Source: Poa pratensis
Lineage: Eukaryota; Streptophyta; Magnoliopsida; Poales; Poaceae
Assembly: GCA_947311845.1 (NCBI GenBank)
Contig: CAMZMU010000027.1
Coordinates: 31,697,723-31,761,722 of the forward strand
Direction of reading: 5' to 3'
DNA length: 64,000 bases
Under the pieces are notes generated by a model. It was not told the origin of the DNA, did not search any database, and worked only from the letters and a program-made list of their open reading frames with translations. Made by a program: the position numbers and the translations under genes. Positions 24,186-35,614 of the stretch are shown here, in pieces; position 1 is the stretch's first letter; each line of letters begins with the position of its first letter.

Positions 24186-27100
24186 CTACAAACGCGTGGA
24201 GTAACCAGAACCTGCACACTTCTTGCAGAGTATCAGCCCTGCGTGAAAAATATATATGGTGGAACGTCAGAAAAGACGCACGCAAATAAATGAAGACTGT
24301 CAGCATTTTGCCCCTGAGTAATCAGCGTTTACTGATCTGTCAAGAGCTTGCCCTACGAAGTTATGAAATAAGGGAAGAAGGCAACCTGCTCCTCTGCATA
24401 CCCGGCATTCGACTACTCCATTGTCTGCCTTCATTTTGCCATCACTGCAGAAAACACATTTTGTGCCCCCTAGGAAGAACAAGAAACTATGCTTTAGCAG
24501 CGCACATGTGCAAAATGGTTTTTTTTTTATTAGAAAGGAGGGCCTCGCCCCAATTTCATTTATTTTGAAACTGATAATACAACGTTTTGGAGCACAACTT
24601 CCACACACCCCAGGGTACAACCCCCCGAGAGCAACCAAACCTGAACCTCCTACGGAACTAAACTGAACAACATAACTTCTCAGACAACTCAGAAAACTTC
24701 CTAAGAACCTAGCTACTCAACAAATAACTGTTCCACAAGTATTACAGAGAACGAACAGGCTTCCTGGAGCCAGCAACAACACACAGAGTTCCACTCTAAC
24801 AAACATCTAGATTTTCCCCCCGGCTTCAAACTGTTCTTTGCCGTAGTTCTTTTTCTCTCCATCTTTGACATAGTTTTCAGGTCAGCCACAACACCAGCGG
24901 CCCCCAACCCTGTCGCCGATGGAAGATTTCAGTAGCCACTAACACCAGCAGCCTTGCTCCTCGGCGCTGTGTTTCTCGCACCTTTGATTTCTTTTCTTGT
25001 CACCGGCGCCTACTTGCCGGCAAACTGAACACCTCCGCTGCAACTCGTAGCAGAGCTCTTACCCCTCTAGTTTGCAGCTCGCATTGTCCTCGGAACTGAA
25101 GTTCGGTCCAAAAACTTAACCAAAGAGCTACTCTAGCCACTACACAACTAGGATCATTAGGAAAAACTTCTATCAAAGTAAGCAGAAATTCTAGTTTTCC
25201 ATATCGCCCATAATACTACCGCTACACCTACAGCTATCATATTCCTCATACTAGCTGGAAACTTAAAAAACCCAGCTGACCAAAACATTAATAGAATTTA
25301 CATTAACACGTACGTCAAGAGCACATTCTACCACGCTCCACACATACCTAGCAAACGGACAACTAATAAAAATATGATCTATGCTCTCAACATTGCTACA
25401 AAACACCAAATTTAATCAAAAACCAATTACACCTATCTCGTTCATCACTAGTCATTACTTCACTACACAAGACCTGTAGCTAAACCCACATCACCAACGT
25501 TTCATCTGCTAAAGTATGCCTAAACCTGAAATAAGACCAGCCGGAAGTAACAACACTTGCTACTGTAATGACAGAACTGAAAATCAAGATAAACTATCTA
25601 CTAAACTTTATACTAAGAGGTACACTACTACTAAACTATCTATTAAACTTTTATGCCCGAACTGAAACAAAACCATTTACACCTATATCGTTCCTCATCT
25701 ACTACTACCTTATCAGAGAAAAAGTCCCTGGTGTCCTCATCCTCTGCTACTCTATTTTTTACAGAAACAAAAAGGTAACTAAAAGCTTTAATATTCTTTA
25801 CTGTAACTTGCCTGAAAAAGACTAGCTCTAGTTTCCTCTAAATTCTCAAACCCATTAACAAAACCATCTATCTCTACAACAGAAATTCCTAAACTGATAC
25901 CAACTTTACTTACTAAATCTTGCCAATTAAGACGAACAAGTCCAGTAATGGTGGAATTGTGATTGCTTGTATCAACAAGTCCTAGAAGGTGATTAGCTTT
26001 AGGAAGCGCGCACCTGATCCTAATTAAATTAAAACTTTCCTTATCAATAGCCACAGATAACATTATCAACTAATCTACTGATAACATTAACATTTACCTC
26101 TACCTCTGCACTGTTAACTCCAAGCTTAATACCTACTTTATCAACTAATCTCTACCATTACCAACTAAAACCTTATTCTCTTTACTTTGTTTTGCAATAA
26201 CCAACTCAGATCTCACTTTCTCTAATTTACTGATAACATTAACAGTCTCCTCTACCTATACATTGTTATTTTCCTAGCTTAAAACCTACCTTACCAGCTA
26301 ATCCTACAGCAAGGATGTCTCAGCAACATTTCAACGAACACTTCATCTGCACCATCAATGGCAAAGTAGCACAGTACCTGGCCGGCTGCACCAGCATGAT
26401 GGCGATGGACGCCGGGAGGCCCGTCTCGCGGGTGCGTGCCCTCATGGCAGGGGGGACAGCGCAAACCAATCCGCTGTATATGCTTCGTATCAATGAGGCA
26501 ATGGAAACAACTTTCTCATTGCACGAGCGAATTGGCCATGTTGTGTTGTGCAAGCTCATAGTATAGAGCAACTCGTTTACGAACTCATGATTAAAGAGAA
26601 CTTTATGAATGGCTTCGCCAACCAACGACGCAGCGCCATACAAAAATGAACAACTTGGTTAAATTTAAGCTACCTTCAGCGAGCCTTTTGTTTTGTTTCT
26701 TCCATATGGTTAATTAGTTTGTACTGATAAATTACAGATTGCCTAGACATCAGTAGTTGCAAACTTAGTTTGCTAGTAAAATTTACAAATTACACATACA
26801 TCAGGTAGTTGCCTTGCCTACAGGTTTAGCTCGATTGCGAGTCAGTGCATCGGCAGAGCAATTTCTAAAACCTTGTCAAAGTAAGAGGCGAGAACAAAGA
26901 GAAGTAGTACCATTTCCAGCGCACCTGTCGCACGGAACAGGGTCACCCTGCGAAGGAGAAAGAAACGAAATCAGAGCCCGCAACAGCCACTCGTCGCTTA
27001 TCGGTACAGAAGGAAGAAGAGGAGGTGGTGGACGGAGACCTTGAGGCCGAGGACGAGGGACAGGGAGACCGCGCCGACGACGGCGGCGGCGATGAGGAAT

Positions 27101-27318
27101 GTCTGCGTGTCGGCGGGGCCCAGCAGGGTGCCCCCTCCGTAGGCTGCCGTGGCGACGACGCGGGGCCGCGAAGGAGGAGGAGCGGGCGGTGAGAGTAGGG
27201 CGGGAGGTTCCTTGTGCCGCCTGGAAGGGAGGCTGGGTGGAGATGTGGTGACTGGGGATGAGGAGAGGCGAAACGACGGGGAGGAGCACGGCGAGGTGGC
27301 CCGGAGAAGGGACGCCAT
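24186..27318 (-). CDS. LQY1: LQY1-type thylakoid DnaJ-like zinc-finger protein, four exons
   Basis: The exons on the minus strand are 27318-27040, 26947-26911, 24469-24386 and 24238-24186. All introns are GT-AG and the frames join cleanly to a 150-aa protein. Residues 1-55 are Ser/Pro/Arg-rich with few acidic residues, as in a chloroplast transit peptide. Residues 72-92 ([20 protein letters not shown]) form one membrane span. Residues 99-145 hold four CxxC units: [24 protein letters not shown] and CKKCAGSG. The tail is YSTRL. Length, order and the GDPVPC motif after the span match Arabidopsis LQY1 (154 aa). LQY1 is a thylakoid zinc-finger protein with disulfide isomerase activity that helps maintain and repair photosystem II under high light. 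Assignment as LQY1 ortholog rather than another small plastid DnaJ-type zinc protein is inference. Intron 2 is 2.4 kb because of LINE debris. Confidence 0.9.
24519..26290 (-). mobile_element. Decayed LINE in intron 2 of LQY1-like gene
   Basis: A T-run at 24519-24528 (a poly-A tail on the minus strand) is followed by AGGAGGGCCTCGCCCC, a typical LINE 3'-end phrase. Further right, the minus strand reads a zinc-binding region found at the end of plant LINE reverse transcriptases ([19 protein letters not shown], about 25330-25385), broken by stops. Still further (26069-25788) is an ORF1-like remnant. The right boundary is uncertain and no target duplication was found. Insertion is in the same strand sense as the host gene. 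Confidence 0.6.
26300..26650. other. Unexplained GC-richer segment in intron 2
   Basis: Base composition changes here from A+T-rich LINE debris to balanced sequence. ORFs are open on both strands (26315-26566 plus, 26643-26320 minus) with no domain I recognize. It may be a captured gene fragment carried by a transposon or old intron sequence. It is not counted as a gene. Confidence 0.3.
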
Positions 27319-27895
27319 GGAATGGAAGCACGACTGGTTTTCGTGTTTTTTCTTTCCGCACTCCCACGAATGTTTTTACTATATACAATTCCGCATGGAT
27401 TGAAATTCGATTCGAAATTGTGACCGATATTTTTTTAGTAGTAGTGCTTCATTTGGAGTACTCCCTCCGCCCAAAATTACACGGCGTCGTAGTTTTGAGT
27501 GTTTCAACCTTTAACCATAAATTTCACCAACAACACATGAGAAAAATGTCATTCCACGTTTTGTTGATCAAATAATGGTTAAAGTTGAACCTCGAAATAT
27601 ATGAGTGCGCCAGCTAATTATAGAAGATGAAGCAAATAACGATTATGTCGTCGTCAATGAGGACGACATGGTCAATGTTCTGCGTGTGAACCGCAATGGA
27701 GGGTGCGGCCATGGGTGCGTCGAGCTCAACCATGGCAAGTGATACGATCTTAGTATGAATTTTAGGCAAATTTTGAACAACATCGATATACACGCCAAGG
27801 GACGTGCCGTTAGCATGAATCCTCTCTATTTAGTACGGACAAATTGCACACAATGCTTCATCTTCGTTGTAAGTCTCAACCAGCTTGTCGTGTAA
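27319..27895. other. Upstream region of LQY1-like gene with MITE remnant
   Basis: This should contain the minus-strand gene's 5' UTR and core promoter. At about 27460 a Stowaway-like terminus (TACTCCCTCCGCCC) occurs, but its partner end is not found, so this is a truncated MITE. The rest, to 27892, shows no ORF or clear element. Confidence 0.4.
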
Positions 27896-28803
27896 GGCCC
27901 CGGAACGCAGGGAAAGAAAACACGGGAATACTAGAAAGCACAGGAATAGGAAAGTCATAGTATGTGTAAAACTTGGGAATTGAAAACACAGGGAAAAGAG
28001 CGTTCCCTAGGTCTTAACTGCAGGAAAGTACATGGACTAAAAAAATGATGCTAACAGAAGTGCATGCTTATATTTGACAAGCTTCATTGATGTTTCACGT
28101 GTACTTCGTTGGTCCACCTAGAAAAAGCCCACCCAATCTGACTACTTTTTAAATATGCAGTAAACAGTTCAGAATTGCAGCGATGCCTCGGGCTTCTACC
28201 AAAACAAGAGCTCTCGGTAGATGTTTCGTTTCCTTTAAGGCCTCTTTGATTCACGGGATTCTTATAAGAAAAACGTAGGATTCTTGTTCCTATAGGATTT
28301 GGTACTGTAGCTGTGTTTGATTCACGGGAAGACATCAAAGGAATTGTGAAGGAAATTTTCTTATGCAACCAGATTCCTATGGAAATCACGGGAATGAAAC
28401 AATTCAGTCCCATCTCTTTTTTCTTTTCCTTCACAAGGAATGAGGCAACTAAAAGCTAATGGTGAGTCCTATCGCTGCAGTCCACGCACTTAACGTTGCT
28501 TGCCTTGCTACTTATTTATGCTAATCAAGATTCTGAAAAAAGCATGTTGAATTCCTCTACTTTTTTCTTTCATATATTTCAAACGGCCACTAAAGGAAAC
28601 ATTCCTGCGTTCTCCTATCCATAGTTTTCCACTTGCATTCCTATCTAAATCCTATTCCTATTCTTATTCCTGCAATTTGAGATCCTATGAATCAAAGGAG
28701 GCCTAAAAAGCGTAGGAAAACTTCCCTTTCCTTAGGAATTGGGCTGGCAAAGGAATGGTAAACTGCAAAATTCCTTTACGTTTCCTTCCTTCCGAACAGA
28801 GCC
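27896..28803. mobile_element. Outer Harbinger/Tourist-like MITE
   Basis: The termini are GGCCCCGGAACGCAGGGAAAG (27896) and the complementary, diverged CCTTCCGAACAGAGCC (28803). They are flanked by TAA at 27893-27895 and 28804-28806, the 3-bp duplication of PIF/Harbinger elements. It contains a second MITE. Without that MITE it is about 440 bp. Confidence 0.65.
28239..28703. mobile_element. Inner Tourist-like MITE
   Basis: The termini are GGCCTCTTTGATTCACGGGAT and GATCCTATGAATCAAAGGAGGCC in inverted form. TAA flanks both sides (28236-28238, 28704-28706). It is 465 bp, non-coding, with several degenerate internal copies of the TAGGATTC/AGGAATT motif. It lies wholly inside the element at 27896-28803, so it is the younger insertion. 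Confidence 0.8.
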
Positions 28804-28842
28804 TAAACAGGCGTCTTCTTTGGAGCAGTGTTTTTGACTTCC

Positions 28843-29172
28843 GGGTGCAAATGCACCCTTTATTTAAAACACATTTTAAACTTATTTTGAAATTTTAAAA
28901 AATAAAAATTCAAGCGTATATCTTTGCATCCTTTGTTTTTACAAAGTTGTTTCATGAAAACCCGACGTTTTTTGTTGTCTATGTAAGAAAGACAAAATTT
29001 GATGCTAAAATAAGCCTTTCACAAGACTTCTTTTTGTCATACAAGTCACAAAAAATGTTTGTTCTCGTGAAACTCTACATGCAATCATAGAATGTGAAGA
29101 TGTAAGATCGATTATTTTAGGATTTTTAGATGTTTAAAAATATGTTTATTTTATAAAAGGAGCCTATGCACC
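28843..29172. mobile_element. TIR element, possibly Mutator-like MITE
   Basis: The left end GGGTGCAAATGCACCCTTTA and right end AAAGGAGCCTATGCACCT are imperfect inverted repeats. The interior is A+T-rich. No clear 9-bp target duplication was seen, so the class is uncertain. Confidence 0.4.
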
Positions 29173-29736
29173 TGAACCAAAGTGAATTTCTTTGTCTTCT
29201 TCCCCACGAGAAAATTATTTTTTGATCCCTTTTTGCCACCATTGTTAACCCTTAAAAAATTTATTCGTCTCAATTCCTCCAATGATCTTTGTATTTTTTT
29301 TTAGGAAAGGAGAGAGGCGATCTAGATCTACAATGTCACCAATAAATTTCTTGTAGGTGAAGGAAAACTTTTGAATCTGGATCTTGGAGTCTTGTGTGAG
29401 ATTTGAGGGACACCGATTTTTGAACACTCTTCTACTCTTGCCTTGTATTTGGTGCATTAGTTTGAGCCACATACGTTGTTTGTTTCGATTGAGAGTCCGA
29501 GAGCTTGCTACTCTTTGCGACCACCGCTTTCTAGATGGTTTGGTGGTTGTTGGCTTGACGAAGTCTTTGTGGAGATTGTGACGAGAGTAAGATGTGAAAT
29601 AGTTGTGGAGTTTGTCATCTCCAGGGTGGAGAAAAAAGTTATCCATAGTGGAAGGGCTTATGCTTGTTCCTTTTGCTGAAGGGAGAAAAAATACTAGATC
29701 CGTGAGTGTTCATTGTGGGCTTGGTTTGCCACAACT
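29173..29736. repeat. Unclassified repeat flanking the Copia insertion
   Basis: No gene is credible. The phrase GTTCATTGTGGGC occurs just left of the Copia insertion (about 29708) and again just right of it (about 53456). The interrupted host element therefore seems to contain an internal repeat. A leftward origin from an old transposon is likely but unnamed. Confidence 0.35.
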
Positions 29737-31422
29737 TGTTGGAGATATGTCCTAGAGGCAAAAAAATGATAAGGATTTATTGCATTATCTCATTAAGTTT
29801 ATAATTAGTTTTATACCATGCTATAATTGTATTAATCGGAATTGTTAATACACGTGTGGTATGTAAACAAACCAGAGTCCCTAGTTAAGCCTCTATATAA
29901 ACTAGTCCATCAATCAATGGATGATCGTGATTTCCCGATCATATTGATTCATAACAGTTGATGATGGAGTCATCTTATTAGTAGAATAATTTGATGGACA
30001 TTACCCACCAAAGTATTGCAGAAGGATCGTATCACTAAGTTCAATATTGCAATAGGAAAGTAACGTGATAGCTTGTTCCTTAGACCGTGAGATTATATCA
30101 AGTCGCTGCTTCTGAAAGATACTTTGATCGCATCAAACGTCATGTCTTATATAGTGTGACAATAAAGGTGACACTTTCGGGTATTGGAAGGAAGTAGTCG
30201 GGGCGAGTGATCAAGAGCGGAATTTGTTCATCCGTGTGATGGAAAGATACTCTGGGCCCACTCGGTGAGATTATATCTGTAAAGCTGCGCAGCGTATGAC
30301 TAGGTCATTGGAGATATAATATCACAGAACGAGTTAAAGCAACCTTGTCGGTAATGAGATAAAACACAACATAGGTTGTTGACGATCGTGTCTCGGACAA
30401 AGGTAGTATCGATGGAACAAAGGGAGTGAACATATCATGTTAACGGTTCAACGACTATTTATTCTGGAATGCACAGGGGCCGTCATAGTCATCCAGGGCT
30501 CCCTGACGGTCATTGGCGATCGAAGGGTCTCGACCTTGTCTGGAGTATTCCCGAGTGCTAGGGTAACACACTTAAGGTCTTGACGATGCTTGGAGAACGT
30601 TTTGGAAACATTGGAATTATTTAGGTATAGAGAAAAGAGGTTCCGGAAAAGTTCCGGCAAGAACGGAAGGGTTCCGAGGAAGACCGAAGTGAGTTCGGAG
30701 TGGTCCGGAAATTGTTTCGGAGTCACGAGAAATTAAATAGTATGTAAATATATTAATTATGGAATTATATATATTTATATTAATTTAATATTAAATAAAA
30801 AGTAGAAAAAATGGGCAGCCCACCTCCTCCTCCTTTTGTTTAGTCCCACATGGACAATTGGAGGAGAGGTGCAACCCCTCTCCTCTAATAAATAGGAGGC
30901 CGGATTAATTCAGAAAATATACAATAAATCCAGGAATTAATTCCGGTTGGCCTAGGCTTCTCCCTTGTCGACTTCCACCCTCTCCGTCTCTCAGCGTATA
31001 CGGTCCCATGTCTGGATTGTGTATACGGGAGACCTATATACCGCAGCGCGCCGTTGTGCTGCGGGATTCCACCCAAAGTTCTCGCTTCCGCTATCTCGGC
31101 TGTATCGGGGAGCCCGGAGGTAATCGTCAAGGTCCGTACGTGTGCAAGTACTCAGAGGTGCCGAACACGCAGGCTCGGCACCGGAGCATCGTCGTCGCAC
31201 CGCCTCCTTCTTCGTCGCGCCAAGTTCTTCGCGACCTTGAGGTCGGCTACGTATGTCTTCATCGGCAACGCTTGTGCGGGAGCGTATTTCCCGCTTATCG
31301 GTCTACAAGGGTACGTGTCCGATAACTTCTCCGTTACAGCATTACTAGATAGATAGATCCTGGCTAGTTTTCGGTGTTGCGATAGTTAGAAAAATTATTG
31401 TTTTCTGCAACGAACCCCATCA
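29737..31422 (+). mobile_element. 5' LTR of the Copia element
   Basis: This LTR is 1,686 bp, from TGTTGGAG to CCCCATCA. A TATA-like box lies in CTCTAATAAATAGGAG (about 30882-30897). About 30 differences from the 3' LTR were noted by eye in the first 800 bp, so the insertion is not very recent. The opposite LTR has an extra GC-rich stretch near its position 1080. Confidence 0.9.
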
Positions 31423-31423
31423 G

Positions 31424-31435
31424 TGGTATCAGAGC
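31424..31435 (+). other. Copia primer-binding site (initiator tRNA-Met)
   Basis: TGGTATCAGAGC lies one base after the LTR. It is complementary to the 3' end of plant initiator methionine tRNA and is the normal primer site for BARE1-like Copia elements. Confidence 0.95.
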
Positions 31436-32483
31436 CGATCTATGTGTAGTGTTGCTGGTACGGTTAGAACACATGTTGAATGTGGGCATCGATTCTATAA
31501 TTGTCACCCTCTCGCGTGCACTTGCTAATGTTGTCGGTATCGAGTTGATGAAGCGGTCCGGACCGACCTTACACGTACGCTTACGCGAGACTGGTTCCGC
31601 AACTGACATATGGCTTGTACCATATATGCAGCTAGCGGGTGTCTGTTTCTCTCTCTTTAGATGGCTTAGCATTTTCAATGGAGGGCTCTGAAAAGGGTGT
31701 AATAGAGACAATTATTTAATCGTTGTTGTGGTTCGTAGGTAAGAAACGGTTCTCCACGAAAGCCCTAGCAGCTACGTAAAACATGCAAAAGTTAAAGTAG
31801 AGATCGTCTAACTTTGTTTTGCAGTGGGGCATTTTAATATGACATGGTTACGATAAGTTTTATGTTATCGGAGGCAAAAGGTGGCGCCGTAGACTCGGAG
31901 CACCGCCGGGGCGCGCCATGAAGACCAAGGCGCGAGGCCATGTCATATCGCACTTCATTACATTATTTTGATATTGTTTTTGTGTGTGCATCCTATTTGA
32001 TTGCTTATATTAAGATATACAACGGTAGCAATAATAGGATGATCCCTATTTAAATACCAAAATTGTGTTCTCCCTTAGTGTGCACCACCAATAAAGTTCT
32101 ACGTTACGGGGTACGCCGCATTGCGGTTACACTCGTCTCTTCGTTCGCATACAGTGGGTGTAAGCCACGTTGCACACGCGAATACACTAAGGTCAGATTG
32201 GCGAGCCTAGTATGTACAGACATAGCCTCGGAACACGGGAGATCGAAAGATCGAGCATGAATCGCATGAAGGTTGCGATTGGTTCTGCGTTACCTACCTT
32301 TGAAATTATGATGTCGGCCTTGTTGATGGGGGGTAGTGTAGTGGATTAGGATCGTGTAATCACTAAGATATTTTTAGGGATGATTTTCTTAGTGGAGTAT
32401 GTTTGATAATGTGATTATTAAAATGAACTCAAATTATTTTAAACTTAGCCTTATCTATTCTTTGCAAATTATCTTTGTAGATC

Positions 32484-33283
32484 ATGCCTTACCCTAAGGA
32501 AGAAAGTCTTGATTTCAATCATTTTATTAGAAAAGGAAATCTCCGAGACGATGGATCCAACTTCATGACGTGGTACAGAAACCTGAAAGGCGTCCTCTAC
32601 CAAAACGACATTTCTTACGTGATAGAAGAATTCTTAGGAGATAACCCAGGAAACTCCGCAAGTGCAGAGGCGAAAGAAGATTTTCGTCAACGTCGTGACA
32701 TCTTCGTGAGTGTTCAGTATACGATGTTCTGCTGCATGGATCATGAGTTGAAAAATGAGTTTCGCCACATGGAGCCTTTTGTGATGATAAATGCTCTTAA
32801 AACTCGGTTTGTAAACCAAGTGAAAATTGAGCAGTTCAGGCAGCTGGATGATTTTCTTTCACTCAAGATGGAAGAACATACCTGCTTGGAAACACATTTG
32901 TGTAGGATGTTTGACATTCACGATGATCTCACAAACATGTGCGGCTACTGGATGGCGGATACTTTTGCAATACAGGCGGTGTTGCGTTCTCTACCTCCTA
33001 GCTATAAGGAGCTTGTCGATGAGTATGTGATTAAGAGTGACTCACTCCTTTTCACTGATTTCCTGGTTGAAATCAAAGATGTGAAGGTGGAACCCATTGA
33101 AGGAGAGATCGATGACACGCAAGGTATATTTGATATACAAGTTATAATTGTTATTTCTTGCTCTTGTTAATATTAAAGTATTTGATGCTTATGTCCTGTT
33201 TTATTGAAACAGCACCAGAATATAACAGGATAGTTGCAGAGTACAACATGATGTTGCGGAATGATGGCAAGCAAATTGGTTGA
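32484..33283 (+). CDS. Spliced gag-like protein of the Copia element
   Basis: The leader ends at the ATG in ATCATGCCTTACCC. Exon 1 (32484-33123) has no stop and encodes a UBN2-type Gag core: FMTWYRNLKGVL near the start, then FRQLDDFLSLKMEE and VLRSLPPSYKEL. A donor (CAAG/GTATAT at 33124) and an acceptor (GAAACAG ending 33212) define an 89-bp intron. Splicing gives exon 2 (33213-33283), ending KQIG and a stop, for a 237-aa protein. Without splicing, translation stops after 15 further codons (33168-33170). Known: BARE1 makes a spliced Gag-only RNA through an intron near the end of gag. Inferred: the same mechanism survives here. No CCHC zinc knuckle is present, so the protein is shorter than a full Copia Gag. 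Confidence 0.7.
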
Positions 33284-35600
33284 TGGCCGAGAAGTTTCAC
33301 GCCCATAGTTATCAGTTTTTGATTAGCGATTTCGAGAGTGATTGTAATAAGTGTGTCTTACGTTTGGCGAGACAAGTTATTTGTAAGGGAACAAGCAAGT
33401 TTTTTTATTATGAATAAAGTTTCTTATGATCACATTTCGATTATAAACAAGTTATTCATGTATTAATCTCAATGATAGCGCGGTGGATATAATTGCTAAA
33501 ATAAATATCCTAAGTCAATAATTATATACACTACCGAATTTTTGATCATATTAGCGTTGCAAATATTTTGGATATTTGATCTTGTGTATTTGCATACGAC
33601 ATGATGATTGAAAATATTGATATGTCAATATGAGAAGAAATTTAATTTGAAGTCATGCAAGATGATTGTTAAATTAAATGGAGTAGTGAAAATTGTTATT
33701 GTGGCATTTTTATTGTATGTCTAAGTAAATAAAAGGTATTTGCTAAAAGATACATTTGTCTGAAATTGTTTGATTAGATCAAAAGAATTTTTCGGAGAAA
33801 AGAAGGATATAAAATCAGGCTATTATAATTGGATTATAATAACAAAGATTTTAAAGATTTATTTTATCATAGAAGACTTGTGAAATTTCGGTTCGCAAAT
33901 TATAATATTATAATACATCAAGCATGTTGATTTATGTGAATATTATAATCATACTCTATTTTGAGTAAAGTACGGTCTTAAAAAGTATCTCTTAAAAGGA
34001 TTAGATGTTACGAAGAATGTTTTGTTAAAATTAGTAAACTCCCTTATTTTTCACCTGAAATTGTATGAACGACAATATATATATATTAGTGTCGTGGTTT
34101 ATAGATTATATGATAATACGAAACTATATACGAAATAGTTCTTTGTAAAATATTCATAGGAGTGAATATATGTTTCATATGGCAAACACCGACAAGGGCA
34201 AAACTAGTATTGCTAACTTGGTGATTTATTGAAAAACAAGTTTTCAAGAAAGGATATGGAATAAAGTAAAAGCTTGAATGAGGTAATTGACCTTGTTCAC
34301 ATTATGTGAGAGATAATGTTTTCGGAATAAGTCCCGTAACAAAACTCTATAGATGGAGATGAAAAATGATGATAAAAGATCATAATGTTTTCAAATAAGG
34401 AGCTTTTTATAAATAGTAGGCATTGATGAATATTTTATGTCCGGTCACAGATTAATATTCATGTTTTAATAATCTTGTTACTAGAACAAGGGATACCGAC
34501 GAAATACAAAGAAATTAAAAGGTGATGCCAAATTCGAATCATGACTAAAGAGTCATAAATCCAAAAAGGTTGCATTTAAGATTATGATAGTAAATGTTGC
34601 TTGAATCTTATTAAGTAAAAGGGTTACTTGATTTTTCACATGACAAGTTGTGTGAAAAGAATGAAACTATGATAAAGACATAAAGCTAATTTTGTCATGA
34701 AGAATGTCTTGGACAAAATCAAAATTGTTTTGACTACATTGGATGTAGACATGCCTAAGTCTTTTGGATTTGTATTAGACAAGTATAATACATCATATTT
34801 GGAATTTTCAAATTGATGAATGATCAATGGATTTCGGTATTGACCGGAATATTGGAAGAAATTATATTTGTATAATTTAAGTGGGAGTAGGACAGCTCAC
34901 AATATTAATATGCAAGTGACGTATAATTAAGTGGGAGCTTGTGGGCTACACAATATGAGATGTGATTGACATTTTGAGTGGGAGCATCATAAGTTACACG
35001 ATCTCAAATGTAGTTGACATTTTGAGTGGGAGCTAAGTCAGGTGCTTATATGTAAATGACATATAGTAGATGGTACTAGGAAAATGAATTAGGAGTAATT
35101 ATGGAATTACAATAAAGTCATATATGATTTAAAACATCAGTGTCTATTTGAATAGATTAGAAAGTTTAAAATAGAAATCGAGGTGTTTTTCTAGATTAGA
35201 TTCTGAAGGGTCAGAATAAGACGTAACAAGGAAATAGTCCTTGTAAATCTAGAGAAAATAATCATGGTTGTAAAATATGTTGCACCTATATGCCATGATA
35301 AGGTGGCAGCATATAGAACCATATTATATACTCAAAATGATATGACTAGTGTTTTTGCAAGAAGAACAAGTACCGAGGTGAATTTATGTTCACAGTTGGT
35401 GAAACCAAGAACATCCTTCGTTGTTTAAAAGAAACTGAGGATATATGGTTATTTCAAGTCTGTAGAGGATGATGAGTTTAACAAATGTTATGTTAAAAGG
35501 ATCAACCTAGATGACAGTGGGAAATAAGGATCAAGTCGTTATAGGATTGACATAAGTCTGACAATAGAATGTCAGGATCTACTTAGGTATAAATAAATAT
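33284..35600 (+). mobile_element. Non-coding interior of the Copia element
   Basis: A+T-rich sequence without a long ORF. Around 34870-35060 the phrase AGTGGGAG recurs four times at 50-60-bp spacing with partly repeated contexts (GATGTGATTGACATTTTGAG, about 34958). The phrase resembles the element's own purine tract before the 3' LTR. No pol domain was recognized. Confidence 0.6.
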
Positions 35601-35614
35601 ATATATATAGGGCA

